Source: Hymenobacter terricola
Lineage (GTDB): Bacteria; Bacteroidota; Bacteroidia; Cytophagales; Hymenobacteraceae
Reading direction: 5' to 3'
NCBI RefSeq assembly: GCF_017921975.2
Contig: NZ_JAGEMO020000060.1
Span: forward strand, 1 to 58,581
Length of the DNA: 58,581 nucleotides
Position 1 is the first letter of the stretch. Every line of letters starts with the position of its first letter. The position numbers and the translations under genes were made by a program. Below are positions 25,970 through 34,550 of this stretch, one piece after another. Under the pieces are notes generated by a model, which saw nothing but the letters and a program-made list of their open reading frames with translations, did no database searches and had not been told where the DNA came from.

Positions 25970-28900
25970 ATGTGGATTGTTAGACTAGCGCTGGCACGCC
26001 CCTACACCTTCGTGGTGATGGCGCTGCTGATTCTCGTGGGCGGAGCGCTGACCATTCAACGGATGGCGGTGGACATTTTTCCCGACATCCCAATCCCCGT
26101 GGTGGGCATCGTGTGGACGTATTCCGGCATCGCCCCCGAGGAAATGAACCAGCGCATAGTGGTGCCCGTGGAGCGCGCCATCACCACCACGGTGAGCAAT
26201 GTGGAGCACCAGGAAAGCCAGAGTTTGAAGGGCATTGGCCTGATTAAAGTATTCTTCCAGCCCGGCTCCAACCCCGACGCGGGCGTGGCCCAGCTCACGG
26301 CCATCACCCAAACCTTGCTGCGGGTGCTGCCGCCCGGCATCACGCCGCCGCTCATCATCCGCTATTCGGCTTCTAATGTGCCGATTGCGCAAACCTCGCT
26401 CAGCTCCGAGACGTTGGGCGAATCGGACTTGTTTGATGCGGCCAACGCCTTTATCCGGCCCGGCCTGGCGGTGGTGCAGGGCGCGTCGGTGCTGCTCCCG
26501 AATGGGGGCAAGCCCAAGCAAATCATGGTCGACCTCGACCCCGATAAACTAGCCGGCAAAAACCTGAGCGGCAACGACGTAGTGAACGCCCTGCTCGCGC
26601 AAAACCTCATCATCCCGGCCGGCTCGGCCAAAATCGGCGACCGGGAATACGACGTCAAGCTGAACTCCAGCCCCGAGGCCATTGCTACGCTCAACGACCT
26701 GCCCATCAAGACGCTGGACGGCACCACGGTGTACATCCGCGACGTGGCTTTTGTGCACGAGGGCGCCGCCGTGCAGCAAAACATTGTGCGCCAGAACGGC
26801 CGCCGCACCGCCATCATCCCCATTCTGAAAAGCGGCGCGGCCAGCACGCTGGACATCATCGACAAAATCAAAAAGGCGCTGCCGAACATTCAAGCCAATG
26901 CCCCCCCCGGCCTGAACATCAAGCTGTTGTTCGACCAGTCGTTTTTCGTGCGGGCCAGCATCAAGGGCGTTATCATTGAGGCCAGCATCGCGGCGGCCCT
27001 CACCGCCCTCATGATTCTGCTGTTTCTGGGCTCCTGGCGCTCTACGCTGATTATCGCGACGAGCATTCCCCTGAGTATTCTCGTCAGCATTATCATCATG
27101 AACATCCTGGGGCAAACCCTGAATATCATGACGTTGGGCGGCCTCTCGCTGGCCGTCGGCATCCTGGTGGATGACGCGACGGTGGAAATCGAGAACATCC
27201 ACCGAAACATGGGCATGAAGAAGCTGCTGAAACGCAGCATTCTCGATGGTGCTCAGCAGATTGCGACGCCCGCGCTAGTGGCTACGCTGGCTATTTGCAT
27301 TGTGTTTGTGCCGGTGTTTTTCCTGGGCGGGGTGGCGTCGGCCATTTTCGCGCCGCTGGCCACGGCCGTGATTTTTGCCATGCTGGCGTCCTACATTCTC
27401 AGCCGGACGCTGGTGCCCACGCTGGTGATGTTTCTGTTGCGCAAGGAGTTGCCCATCTACCACGCCCAGGAAGAACCCGACCTGCCCAGCCTGCACATGC
27501 GCAACGGCCAGCCGGTGAGCAAGGTAGAGCGAGAGCTGGAAGCCATCCGGCGCGAGCAATACGAGAAGGCCCACCCCAGCGGCACGCCCGAGGAAGAGGC
27601 CGAAAATCAAATCACCGATTCGGAGCGGAAATCGGCCGAGGGCATTACTCAAACCTGGGTCTGGAAGCTCCATAAGGGCTTTGAGCACCAGTTTGAGAAG
27701 TTCCGGGCCGTGTATGGCGGAGCGCTGGATTGGTCCTTGAGCAACCGCCCGAAGGTGATTGTGGCCTTCGCGGTGCTGTTCATCGGCTCGCTCGGGCTGT
27801 TCCCGCTCATCGGCCAGAACTTCTTCCCGACCGTGGATGCCGGCCAGCTGCGCCTGCACGTCCGGGTGCCCACCGGCACGCGGGTTGAGGAAACGGAAGT
27901 CCGCTTCCGGCAGGTGGAGGACGTGATTCGTAGCGTGATTCCGGCCAATGAGCTGGACCTGGTGCTCGATAATATTGGCCTGCCGGCCATTCCCATCAAC
28001 CTGCTGCTCAGCGACAACCCCACCATTGGGGCCGGCGATGGCGAAATCCTGGTGAGCATGAAGGAGGAACACGGCCCGACGGGCGGGTACATCAACGAAA
28101 TCCGCCGTCGAATCCATAAGCAGTACCCGGATTTGACCATCTTCTTCCAGCCGGCCGATATTGTTAACCAAACGTTGAACTTCGGCCTGCCCGCCCCGAT
28201 TGACATTCAGGTAATCGGCCGTGACAAGGCCGCCAATCAGCGCATCGCGGGTGAGCTGCGGGCGAAGGTCAACAAGGTTCCCGGCGTGGTTGATGCCTTT
28301 ATTTACCAGGCATTTGACCAGCCCCAGCTGCGCCTCGATATTGACCGGGTACGGGCCCAGGAGGCCGGCCTGTCGCAGCGCGACATTGCCAACAACGTGC
28401 TAGTGAACCTCTCGTCCAGCACCCAAACCAGCCCCAACCAATGGCTGAATCCCACCACCGGCGTGAACTACACCGTGGCCGTGCAAACGCCCCCCAGCGC
28501 CTTGTCCACGCTCGATAAAATCAACAACATCGGCGTGACTGGCCCTACCCAAAGCCAGGCCCAGCTGCTCAGCAGCTTCGCCACCCTGCGCCGCACCCAA
28601 ACCACGGCGGTGGCCTCGGACTACAACATTCAGCGCACCGTGGACCTTTACGCCAGTGTCTCGGGCCGCGACCTGGGCGGCGTGAGCAAGGACATCCGTA
28701 AAATACTGGCCGAAACCGAGAAAACCCTACCCAAAGGCACCACGCTGGCCCTGCGCGGACAGGCCGATTCCATGCGTACGTCCTTCGCGGGCCTGGGCCT
28801 GGGCCTGGCCGGCGCCATCGTGCTGGTATACCTTCTGATGGTGGTGAACTTTCAGAGCTGGATGGACCCACTCATCATCATCACGGCTTTGCCGGGCGCG

Positions 28901-29302
28901 CTGGCGGGCATTTTGTGGATGCTGTTCGTGACCCAAACCACGCTCAGCGTGCCGGCCCTGATGGGCGCCATTATGTGCATCGGCGTGGCCACGGCCAACT
29001 CTATTCTACTCGTCACCTTCGCCAACGAGCGGCGCGAGGAAGAGCCCGACCTCTCGCCCCGCGACGCGGCCCTGGATGCCGGATTCACCCGCCTGCGCCC
29101 CGTCCTGATGACCGCGTTGGCCATGATTATCGGCCTGTTGCCCATGTCCTTGGGCATGGGCGAGGGCGGCGAGCAAAATGCCCCGCTGGGCCGCGCCGTG
29201 ATTGGCGGCCTCATGCTGGCTACCGTTACGACGCTGTTCTTTGTACCCATTATGTTCTCGTATTTGAAGAAGGCCGCGCCCGTGCAAACGGCGCAGGCGT
29301 AG
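25970..29302 (+). CDS. RND efflux pump permease (system 2)
   Basis: The 1110-residue pump has the RND architecture with the TM4 Asp pair (Asp401-Asp402 in GILVDDATVEIENIH) and the usual N-terminal helix (MWIVRLALARPYTFVVMALL). It is more like the broad AcrB-type group found with two-gene partners downstream. The central cytoplasmic loop is long and highly charged (about residues 500-590, for example VSKVERELEAIRREQYEKA). The ATG at 25970 is chosen because the first helix begins there; an upstream ATG adds only leader-like residues. Its TAG stop lies within the terminus of the following palindrome. Adaptor and channel genes follow. Confidence 0.9.
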   Translation: MWIVRLALARPYTFVVMALLILVGGALTIQRMAVDIFPDIPIPVVGIVWTYSGIAPEEMNQRIVVPVERAITTTVSNVEHQESQSLKGIGLIKVFFQPGSNPDAGVAQLTAITQTLLRVLPPGITPPLIIRYSASNVPIAQTSLSSETLGESDLFDAANAFIRPGLAVVQGASVLLPNGGKPKQIMVDLDPDKLAGKNLSGNDVVNALLAQNLIIPAGSAKIGDREYDVKLNSSPEAIATLNDLPIKTLDGTTVYIRDVAFVHEGAAVQQNIVRQNGRRTAIIPILKSGAASTLDIIDKIKKALPNIQANAPPGLNIKLLFDQSFFVRASIKGVIIEASIAAALTALMILLFLGSWRSTLIIATSIPLSILVSIIIMNILGQTLNIMTLGGLSLAVGILVDDATVEIENIHRNMGMKKLLKRSILDGAQQIATPALVATLAICIVFVPVFFLGGVASAIFAPLATAVIFAMLASYILSRTLVPTLVMFLLRKELPIYHAQEEPDLPSLHMRNGQPVSKVERELEAIRREQYEKAHPSGTPEEEAENQITDSERKSAEGITQTWVWKLHKGFEHQFEKFRAVYGGALDWSLSNRPKVIVAFAVLFIGSLGLFPLIGQNFFPTVDAGQLRLHVRVPTGTRVEETEVRFRQVEDVIRSVIPANELDLVLDNIGLPAIPINLLLSDNPTIGAGDGEILVSMKEEHGPTGGYINEIRRRIHKQYPDLTIFFQPADIVNQTLNFGLPAPIDIQVIGRDKAANQRIAGELRAKVNKVPGVVDAFIYQAFDQPQLRLDIDRVRAQEAGLSQRDIANNVLVNLSSSTQTSPNQWLNPTTGVNYTVAVQTPPSALSTLDKINNIGVTGPTQSQAQLLSSFATLRRTQTTAVASDYNIQRTVDLYASVSGRDLGGVSKDIRKILAETEKTLPKGTTLALRGQADSMRTSFAGLGLGLAGAIVLVYLLMVVNFQSWMDPLIIITALPGALAGILWMLFVTQTTLSVPALMGAIMCIGVATANSILLVTFANERREEEPDLSPRDAALDAGFTRLRPVLMTALAMIIGLLPMSLGMGEGGEQNAPLGRAVIGGLMLATVTTLFFVPIMFSYLKKAAPVQTAQA

Positions 29303-29390
29303 GTTCCCACAGAGGGCGCAGAGGTTTTCGCAGAGGAAGCTGAACATTCTGCGGCTTCTGCGAAAGCTTCTGCGCCCTCTGCGGGCTACA
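29299..29390. repeat. Palindromic element, family F (CCACAGAGGGCGCAGAGG)
   Basis: Left arm CCCACAGAGGGCGCAGAGG and onward pairs with the right arm ending CTTCTGCGCCCTCTGCGGG, with a few mismatches and a short loop. The outer ends are GTAG and CTAC; the left GTAG includes the stop codon of the RND gene. Confidence 0.8.
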
Positions 29391-29453
29391 TACGCTCCAG
29401 CAAGTCCCCACCACCTCAAACTCCCGCTTTCCGCCCCCTGCATTCTCAAAATA

Positions 29454-30644
29454 ATGTCCGATTCTAATTCATCCGGCTCCGGTCGGTTCTGGTTACTGAT
29501 TTTCGTTGTGCTGGTCGTATTCGGCGGCCTGTTCGTGCTGGGCTATTTCCCCCGCCACAAGCAGGAGAAAGCCCGGGATGCCGAGGCCAAGCAAACCGCC
29601 GATGCCGCCCCCACCGTGACCGTGGTGCCGGCCAAAGCTGCGCCCGATACCACCACCGTCACCCTGCCCGCCGACACCAAATCCCAGCGCGAAACCTTCG
29701 TATTTGCCCGCGCCAATGGCTTTGTGAAGTCCTGGTCGGCCGATATTGGCCAGCATGTACAGGCCGGCCAGGTGCTGGCCGAAGTCACCACACCGGAGCT
29801 GGACCAGCAGATTGCCGAGTCCCGCGCCAACCTCGGCCTGGCCCGCACCAGCTACAACCGCCTGGCGGGCGTGGCCTTGCCCGGTGCCATTTCCAAGCAG
29901 GAGCTTGACGCCGCCCAGGCGCAGTACGCGGCCCAGCAGGCCGGCGTGCAGCAGCTCCTGGCCCAGCAGGCGTTTCGGCGCGTCACGGCTCCTTTCAGCG
30001 GCACCGTGACGCAGCGTAACGTGGAAGTGGGTAGCTTGGTAAACAGCAGCAATGCCACTGGTTCGCAGCTGTTTAAGCTGGAGCAAACCGAAAAACTCCG
30101 GGCCTTTGTGCAGGTGCCCCAGAACTTCGCCACGGTTATCAAGAATGGGCAGCAGGCTGACTACATCGTGCCGGAGTTTCCGGGCCGGACCTTCAGCGGG
30201 CGCGTGGTGCGCAACGCGGAATCCCTCGACCCCAGCACCCGCACCCTGCTCACCGAAGTACAGGTGCCCAACGGCAAGGGCGAACTGCGGCCCGGCAGCT
30301 ACGCCCAGGTGCGCTTCCACCTGCCGCGCACCGCACCGAGCGTCATCATTCCCGCGAACGCGCTGGTGCCCGGCGGCACCGATAGCCGCGTGGCCACGGT
30401 ACTCGATGGCAAGATTCACTACCTGCCCGTGGTCACGGGCCGCGATTTTGGCAACCAGTTGGAAGTAGCCCAGGGCCTGAAAGGTGGCGAGCTACTCGTG
30501 CTGAACCCCGTTGAAACCCTGAGCGAAGGCCAGGCCGTGCAAACCAAAGCCTTCACCCCGCCCACAAAGCCCGCCGGCCCACCGCCCGCCACACCCCGGT
30601 TCAACGACCCCGATGCGCCCCGCGTGTCCTCGCCGGTGAAGTAG
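29454..30644 (+). CDS. RND efflux periplasmic adaptor (system 2)
   Basis: The 396-residue HlyD/AcrA-type membrane-fusion protein has an uncleaved-looking N-terminal membrane helix (FWLLIFVVLVVFGGLFVLGY). It then has a lipoyl half (FVKSWSADIGQHVQAGQVLA), a coiled hairpin of about 60 residues (LDQQIAESRANLGLARTSYN to QQAGVQQLLAQQ), the second lipoyl half (VTAPFSGTVTQRNVEVGSLV), and barrel and membrane-proximal domains. It should link the pump at 25970-29302 to the channel encoded next. The C-terminal 30 residues are Pro-rich. The ATG at 29454 follows the family F palindrome by about 60 bases. Confidence 0.9.
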   Translation: MSDSNSSGSGRFWLLIFVVLVVFGGLFVLGYFPRHKQEKARDAEAKQTADAAPTVTVVPAKAAPDTTTVTLPADTKSQRETFVFARANGFVKSWSADIGQHVQAGQVLAEVTTPELDQQIAESRANLGLARTSYNRLAGVALPGAISKQELDAAQAQYAAQQAGVQQLLAQQAFRRVTAPFSGTVTQRNVEVGSLVNSSNATGSQLFKLEQTEKLRAFVQVPQNFATVIKNGQQADYIVPEFPGRTFSGRVVRNAESLDPSTRTLLTEVQVPNGKGELRPGSYAQVRFHLPRTAPSVIIPANALVPGGTDSRVATVLDGKIHYLPVVTGRDFGNQLEVAQGLKGGELLVLNPVETLSEGQAVQTKAFTPPTKPAGPPPATPRFNDPDAPRVSSPVK

Positions 30645-30650
30645 GTATTA

Positions 30651-30736
30651 GTTGGCAATTATTAGTTGCTCGTTGTCAGTTGTTAGTTATTGGTTTCAAT
30701 AAAGAGCCAGACAACGAGCAACTAATAATTGCCAAC
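30651..30736. repeat. Palindromic element, family C (TTAGTTGCTCGTTGTC)
   Basis: GTTGGCAATTATTAGTTGCT onward is mirrored by a right arm ending AATTGCCAAC around a short AT-rich loop. It is AT-rich compared with both flanking genes. It fills most of the adaptor/channel junction. A second member with 31-nt perfect arms is at 48147-48230. Confidence 0.85.
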
Positions 30737-30755
30737 CAACAACTAGCAACTCAAA

Positions 30756-32321
30756 ATGACTTTCCGTCCCGCTTTTTCTTTTGTTGGTTTGCTGCTGTTG
30801 GGTGCCTGCGCCACGGCCTCGCACTACCAGCCGCCCGCCGTGAGCACGCCCGTGGCCTGGCAAAACGCCGTGCCCACCGACACCACCCGCTCCCACATCC
30901 CGACGGCGGCCGAAACCATTGCCCAAACGCCGGCGGCTCCTTTTGGTGGGCCCGCTACCCAGGCCCAGACCACGGCCGCCACCCCGGCCCCGGCCGCCAC
31001 CGATACTTCCGCCGCCGCTCGCAACGCGCCGCCCCAGCTGCTGCCCCAAGCCCCGCCCGAAACGACGTGGTGGACGATTTTCAACGACGCTACACTCAAC
31101 CAACTCGAAACGCAGGCGCTGGCCCAGAACTTCACCGCTCAGGCCGCCGTGGCGCGCGTCGACCAGGCCCGGGCACGCCTGCAAGTGGCTAACTCTTACC
31201 GCAGTCCGGAAATCACACTGAATCCTTCGGCCTACCGCACTCAGCTTTCGGGCTTGCGGCCGGTGCCGTTCGACGTGCCCGCCAACGCCGTGACCCAGAC
31301 CCAGTACTACCTGCCGCTTAACGTGAGCTACGAGGTGGACGTGTGGGGCCGCATCCGGCGCAGCGTGCAGGCCGCCCGCAACGATGCAGAGGCCGCCGCG
31401 GCCGATGTGCAAGCCGTGCGCCTCTCCCTCACCGCCGATGCGGCCACCTACTACTTCAACCTGCGCGGCCTCGATGCCGAGCTGGCCGTGCTCGACAGTG
31501 CCCGGCAGGCTCGCATCCGCAATGTGCAGCTCACCCAAACCCGGTTTCAGGCCGGGGTTGACAATGAGATTGGCTTTCGCCGGGCCGAAACCGAGCTGGC
31601 CAACGTCGAAGCCAGCCTCCTGGATTTGACCCGGCAGCGGGCCGGCGTGGCCGCCGCGCTGGCCACCGTGGTGGGCCAGCCGGCCAGCAGCTTCGTGCTG
31701 CCCGCCCGGCCCGATGCCCAGCTGCCCGCAGCCCCCGCCGTGCCCCTGGCCTTACCCGCCACCCTGCTGGCGCGCCGGCCCGACCTGCGCCGCGCCGAAC
31801 GCCAGCTCGCCGCCGCCGATGCCCGCGCCGACGTGGCTCACCTCGCCCGCCGCCCCACCGTGCTGCTCAATGGCTTCGTTGGCCCGCAGAGCGCCACTTT
31901 GGCCAAGCTGCCGCAGCTTTCCAACGCCTACACCTACTACCTGGGCGGCGGCATCGCCATCCCCATATTCAACGGCGGCCGCCTGCGGGGCAACGAGCAG
32001 CTGGCCCAGGCCCAGTACCGCGAGCTGGAAGCTCAGTACCGTGGTTCGGCCCTCACTGCGTTTCAGGACGTGGAAACGGCGCTGGCCGACGTGCGCCTGA
32101 GCGCGGCCCAGCTCGCGGCCCAGCAGCGGGCGCTGCACGCCGCCCGCCAGGCCGGCCGCCTCACCGACGTGCGCTACCGCAGCGGCCTCACCAACTACTT
32201 TGAAGTGGTGGACGCCGACCGCCAAACCCTGGATGCCGCCCGCCTGCTGGCCCAAACCCAGACCGCGCAGCTGCGCTACGAAGTGCTGCTGGTGCGCGCC
32301 CTGGGCGGCAGTTGGCAATAA
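30756..32321 (+). CDS. NodT/OprM-type outer-membrane efflux lipoprotein (system 2)
   Basis: The 521-residue channel has a lipoprotein signal with lipobox LLGAC, then an unusually long Ala/Pro/Thr-rich stretch (about residues 50-100) before the first channel helix (LNQLETQALAQNFTAQAAVA). The two-fold outer membrane factor pattern is clear (YLPLNVSYEVDVWGRIRRSV; ARRPDLRRAERQLAAADAR; IPIFNGGRLRGNEQLAQAQY; TNYFEVVDADRQTLDAARLL). It ends the second tripartite operon and is followed by a strong terminator. Confidence 0.9.
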   Translation: MTFRPAFSFVGLLLLGACATASHYQPPAVSTPVAWQNAVPTDTTRSHIPTAAETIAQTPAAPFGGPATQAQTTAATPAPAATDTSAAARNAPPQLLPQAPPETTWWTIFNDATLNQLETQALAQNFTAQAAVARVDQARARLQVANSYRSPEITLNPSAYRTQLSGLRPVPFDVPANAVTQTQYYLPLNVSYEVDVWGRIRRSVQAARNDAEAAAADVQAVRLSLTADAATYYFNLRGLDAELAVLDSARQARIRNVQLTQTRFQAGVDNEIGFRRAETELANVEASLLDLTRQRAGVAAALATVVGQPASSFVLPARPDAQLPAAPAVPLALPATLLARRPDLRRAERQLAAADARADVAHLARRPTVLLNGFVGPQSATLAKLPQLSNAYTYYLGGGIAIPIFNGGRLRGNEQLAQAQYRELEAQYRGSALTAFQDVETALADVRLSAAQLAAQQRALHAARQAGRLTDVRYRSGLTNYFEVVDADRQTLDAARLLAQTQTAQLRYEVLLVRALGGSWQ

Positions 32322-32375
32322 GTCATTGCTGGGGCCTGACCTCAGCAAGAATCAGATGTTCAAAGACTGTTCGAA

Positions 32376-32405
32376 AATCCCCGCTGGCGCAGCGGGGATT
32401 TTTTT
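32376..32405 (+). terminator. Rho-independent terminator of efflux operon 2
   Basis: A perfect 10-bp stem (AATCCCCGCT with AGCGGGGATT) with a 5-base loop is followed by a run of T. It lies about 55 bases after the stop of the channel gene. Confidence 0.9.
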
Positions 32406-32521
32406 ATTTAACCCAAGGGACGGTCAATCAAAAGCTTAAGATTTTCCACAGAATCTGACGTTACGTTTATATTAAGAGCCCGTATCAGGGTCTGGCAATG
32501 CCTTTATCTTAACTAAAAAAG

Positions 32522-33337
32522 ATGTTCATGCGCTCCTCTTTACTTACTCGCTTCGCGGGGGTCTTCCTGTTTCTTGGTGCCCTAAGCCCCGCTTACGCCC
32601 AGGTTACCCCACCACCAGCCGCAGATACCACCAGAAAATATGAGAACCCCAGCGGCGTATCCTCGTCGGTGAAGGCCCCCTTTTTCAAGAGCAAACTATT
32701 TAAAGCCGTGGCGATTCCAGCTGTGCTGCTGACCTACGGCGCGATTACCGCGCAGGGCGATGCGGGCATCAACCACAGTGAGCGGACGTTCGTCCAGAAG
32801 CAATTCCGGCCCGTCAGCACTGGTTTCGATAACACGCTGATTATCGCACCTTATTTTGAGTTGGGGGCCGTAGCCCTGGCCGGCGTGCAATCGCGCAACG
32901 ACCGCATCAACGTGCTGCTTATCATTGCCAAGGGCGAGGCCATCATGCTGGCCACCACGTTTGGCGTGAAGTTCCTGCGCGGTGAGCCCCGGCCTGATGG
33001 TTCGGATAACCTGTCGTTCCCGTCGGGCCACACGGCGCAGGCCTTTCTGGCGGCCAGCATCGTGCACACCGAGTTTCGGGATAAAAGCCAGTGGTACGGC
33101 GTGGGTGCCTACACCATCGCAACCAGCGTGGCCGCCCTGCGCATGATTAATGACAAGCACTGGCAGAGCGACGTGGTGGCTGGGGCGGGCTTCGGCATTC
33201 TGTCCGCCCACTTGGCCTACCTCAGCCATCGCAACCGCTGGGGCCGCAAGCCCATTGGCCGCGACGTGAGCATGTCTCCCACCTACTTCGGCAATGGCAC
33301 GCCGGGCATGACAATTAGCTGGCGGCCAAGCAAATAA
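32522..33337 (+). CDS. PAP2-family lipid phosphatase
   Basis: The 271-residue protein has a signal or anchor sequence (SSLLTRFAGVFLFLGALSPAYA) and the three-part phosphatidic acid phosphatase type 2 signature: Lys150 and Arg157-Pro158 in KFLRGEPRP, PSGH at 167-170, and Arg207, His213 and Asp217 in LRMINDKHWQSDV. It is expected to dephosphorylate a membrane lipid phosphate on the periplasmic face; candidates include undecaprenyl pyrophosphate or phosphatidylglycerol phosphate, and sequence alone does not choose. It stands alone between two terminators, so it is a single-gene transcript. ATGs at 32522 and 32528 are both possible starts. Confidence 0.88.
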   Translation: MFMRSSLLTRFAGVFLFLGALSPAYAQVTPPPAADTTRKYENPSGVSSSVKAPFFKSKLFKAVAIPAVLLTYGAITAQGDAGINHSERTFVQKQFRPVSTGFDNTLIIAPYFELGAVALAGVQSRNDRINVLLIIAKGEAIMLATTFGVKFLRGEPRPDGSDNLSFPSGHTAQAFLAASIVHTEFRDKSQWYGVGAYTIATSVAALRMINDKHWQSDVVAGAGFGILSAHLAYLSHRNRWGRKPIGRDVSMSPTYFGNGTPGMTISWRPSK

Positions 33338-33358
33338 GGCCCACCGCGACAAACCAAA

Positions 33359-33394
33359 AATCCCGCTGACTGCGTACCGTCAGCGGGATTTTAC
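33359..33394 (+). terminator. Rho-independent terminator of the PAP2 gene
   Basis: A 12-bp perfect stem (AATCCCGCTGAC with GTCAGCGGGATT) with an 8-base loop is followed by T-rich sequence, about 20 bases after the PAP2 stop. Confidence 0.88.
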
Positions 33395-33483
33395 TATTTA
33401 AAATGCTTTTAACGCAGTACTTTCCAATTGCACCACCGATATTGCTGCCATTTGCCACTTTTCCACCTTCATCAATTCATTGT

Positions 33484-34434
33484 ATGAAAAAAATCGTACT
33501 TTATTTTTGCATCACACTCGCAAGCAGTGCCTTGGCTGCTACTAACGCCCAGGCCCAGCAGGCCGTATCCAACGGCGCCATGGAAACCTGGACTACCCGC
33601 AACGGCGGCGATGCCCCCGACCTGTGGCGCACCACCGATGATGTGCTGCAGACCCAGCTGCCGGGCTTTCCGCCCACCATCTCGGTCATCAAATCCACCA
33701 CTCCGCATGCCGGCAGCTTCGCGGCTCAGCTCACCAGCCAGAACACGTTTGCGGGCGCCGTGCCCGGCTTTATGGTGCTGGGAGCCGGTTTGGGCAATGT
33801 TTCCAACGTTGATTCCCTCGTGCAGCTGGGCGGCCTGCCCTATACCTCGCGCCCGGCCCGGATGCAGTTTTACTACCGGTTTGCCGGCACCATCGCCACT
33901 CCCGACGACCGGCCGCTGGCCCGGGTGATGCTCACCAAAACCACCGGCGGCGTGCGGCAGGTAGTGGCAACCGGCCGCCTGTACCTAACCGCGGCGGCGG
34001 CGTACACGCTGGCCGACTTGCCGCTGCGCTATCGGCTCGGGGTTGCCCCCGATTCTATTCACATAGCATTCGGCTCGGGCGACTTTGACGGCGGCTCTTT
34101 CTCCGTGGGCAACACGCTCCTGGTCGACGATATTGCCATGACCGGAACCGCAGCCGCTACCCGCGATGCCCAGCTGCAGGCCGCCGTGAGCGCCTACCCA
34201 AACCCCAGCGCCTCCGGCCTGTTCACCCTGGCCGGCCCGCAAGACCCCACCCTGCCGGCCGCGCCCTTCACCGTGACCGATGCCCTCGGCCGGGTGGTGC
34301 TCCAGCAGGCCGCCCAGCCCGCCAGCGGGCCTGCCGGCCGCATCATTGATTTGCGGCCGCAGCCGGCCGGGCTGTACGTACTGCGCCTTGATACCTCGCG
34401 GGGTCAGATTATCAAGCAATTGCAAATCAACTAG
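33484..34434 (+). CDS. T9SS type A sorting-domain secreted protein
   Basis: The 316-residue product has a Sec signal peptide (MKKIVLYFCITLASSALA to AQAQ). A jelly-roll-like domain follows (SNGAMETWTTRNGGDAPDLW through VLVDDIAMTG), of the kind seen in carbohydrate-binding or metalloprotease-associated modules. The C-terminal type A sorting domain runs from AVSAYPNPSASGLF to PAGLYVLRLD. It should be exported by Sec and then moved across the outer membrane by the type IX system. No catalytic domain was recognised. The ATG at 33484 is chosen for the signal peptide; the upstream extension is not plausible. Confidence 0.85.
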   Translation: MKKIVLYFCITLASSALAATNAQAQQAVSNGAMETWTTRNGGDAPDLWRTTDDVLQTQLPGFPPTISVIKSTTPHAGSFAAQLTSQNTFAGAVPGFMVLGAGLGNVSNVDSLVQLGGLPYTSRPARMQFYYRFAGTIATPDDRPLARVMLTKTTGGVRQVVATGRLYLTAAAAYTLADLPLRYRLGVAPDSIHIAFGSGDFDGGSFSVGNTLLVDDIAMTGTAAATRDAQLQAAVSAYPNPSASGLFTLAGPQDPTLPAAPFTVTDALGRVVLQQAAQPASGPAGRIIDLRPQPAGLYVLRLDTSRGQIIKQLQIN

Positions 34435-34550
34435 CTGCTGTACATTCAGTAACTCATCTATTCAGCTGCCCTTCGCGCTGGTGCCGTTATTCGGGTGCCG
34501 GGCGAGGGGCCGCTTTTTTACTGGTTTTACGTGCGCTTCGGCCACTGGCT

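Noticed and set aside
32406..32521. Bacteroidota promoter upstream of the PAP2 gene
   Set aside because: TACGTTTA near 32462 is close to a -7 box, but there is no TTTG at the proper distance, so it was not listed.
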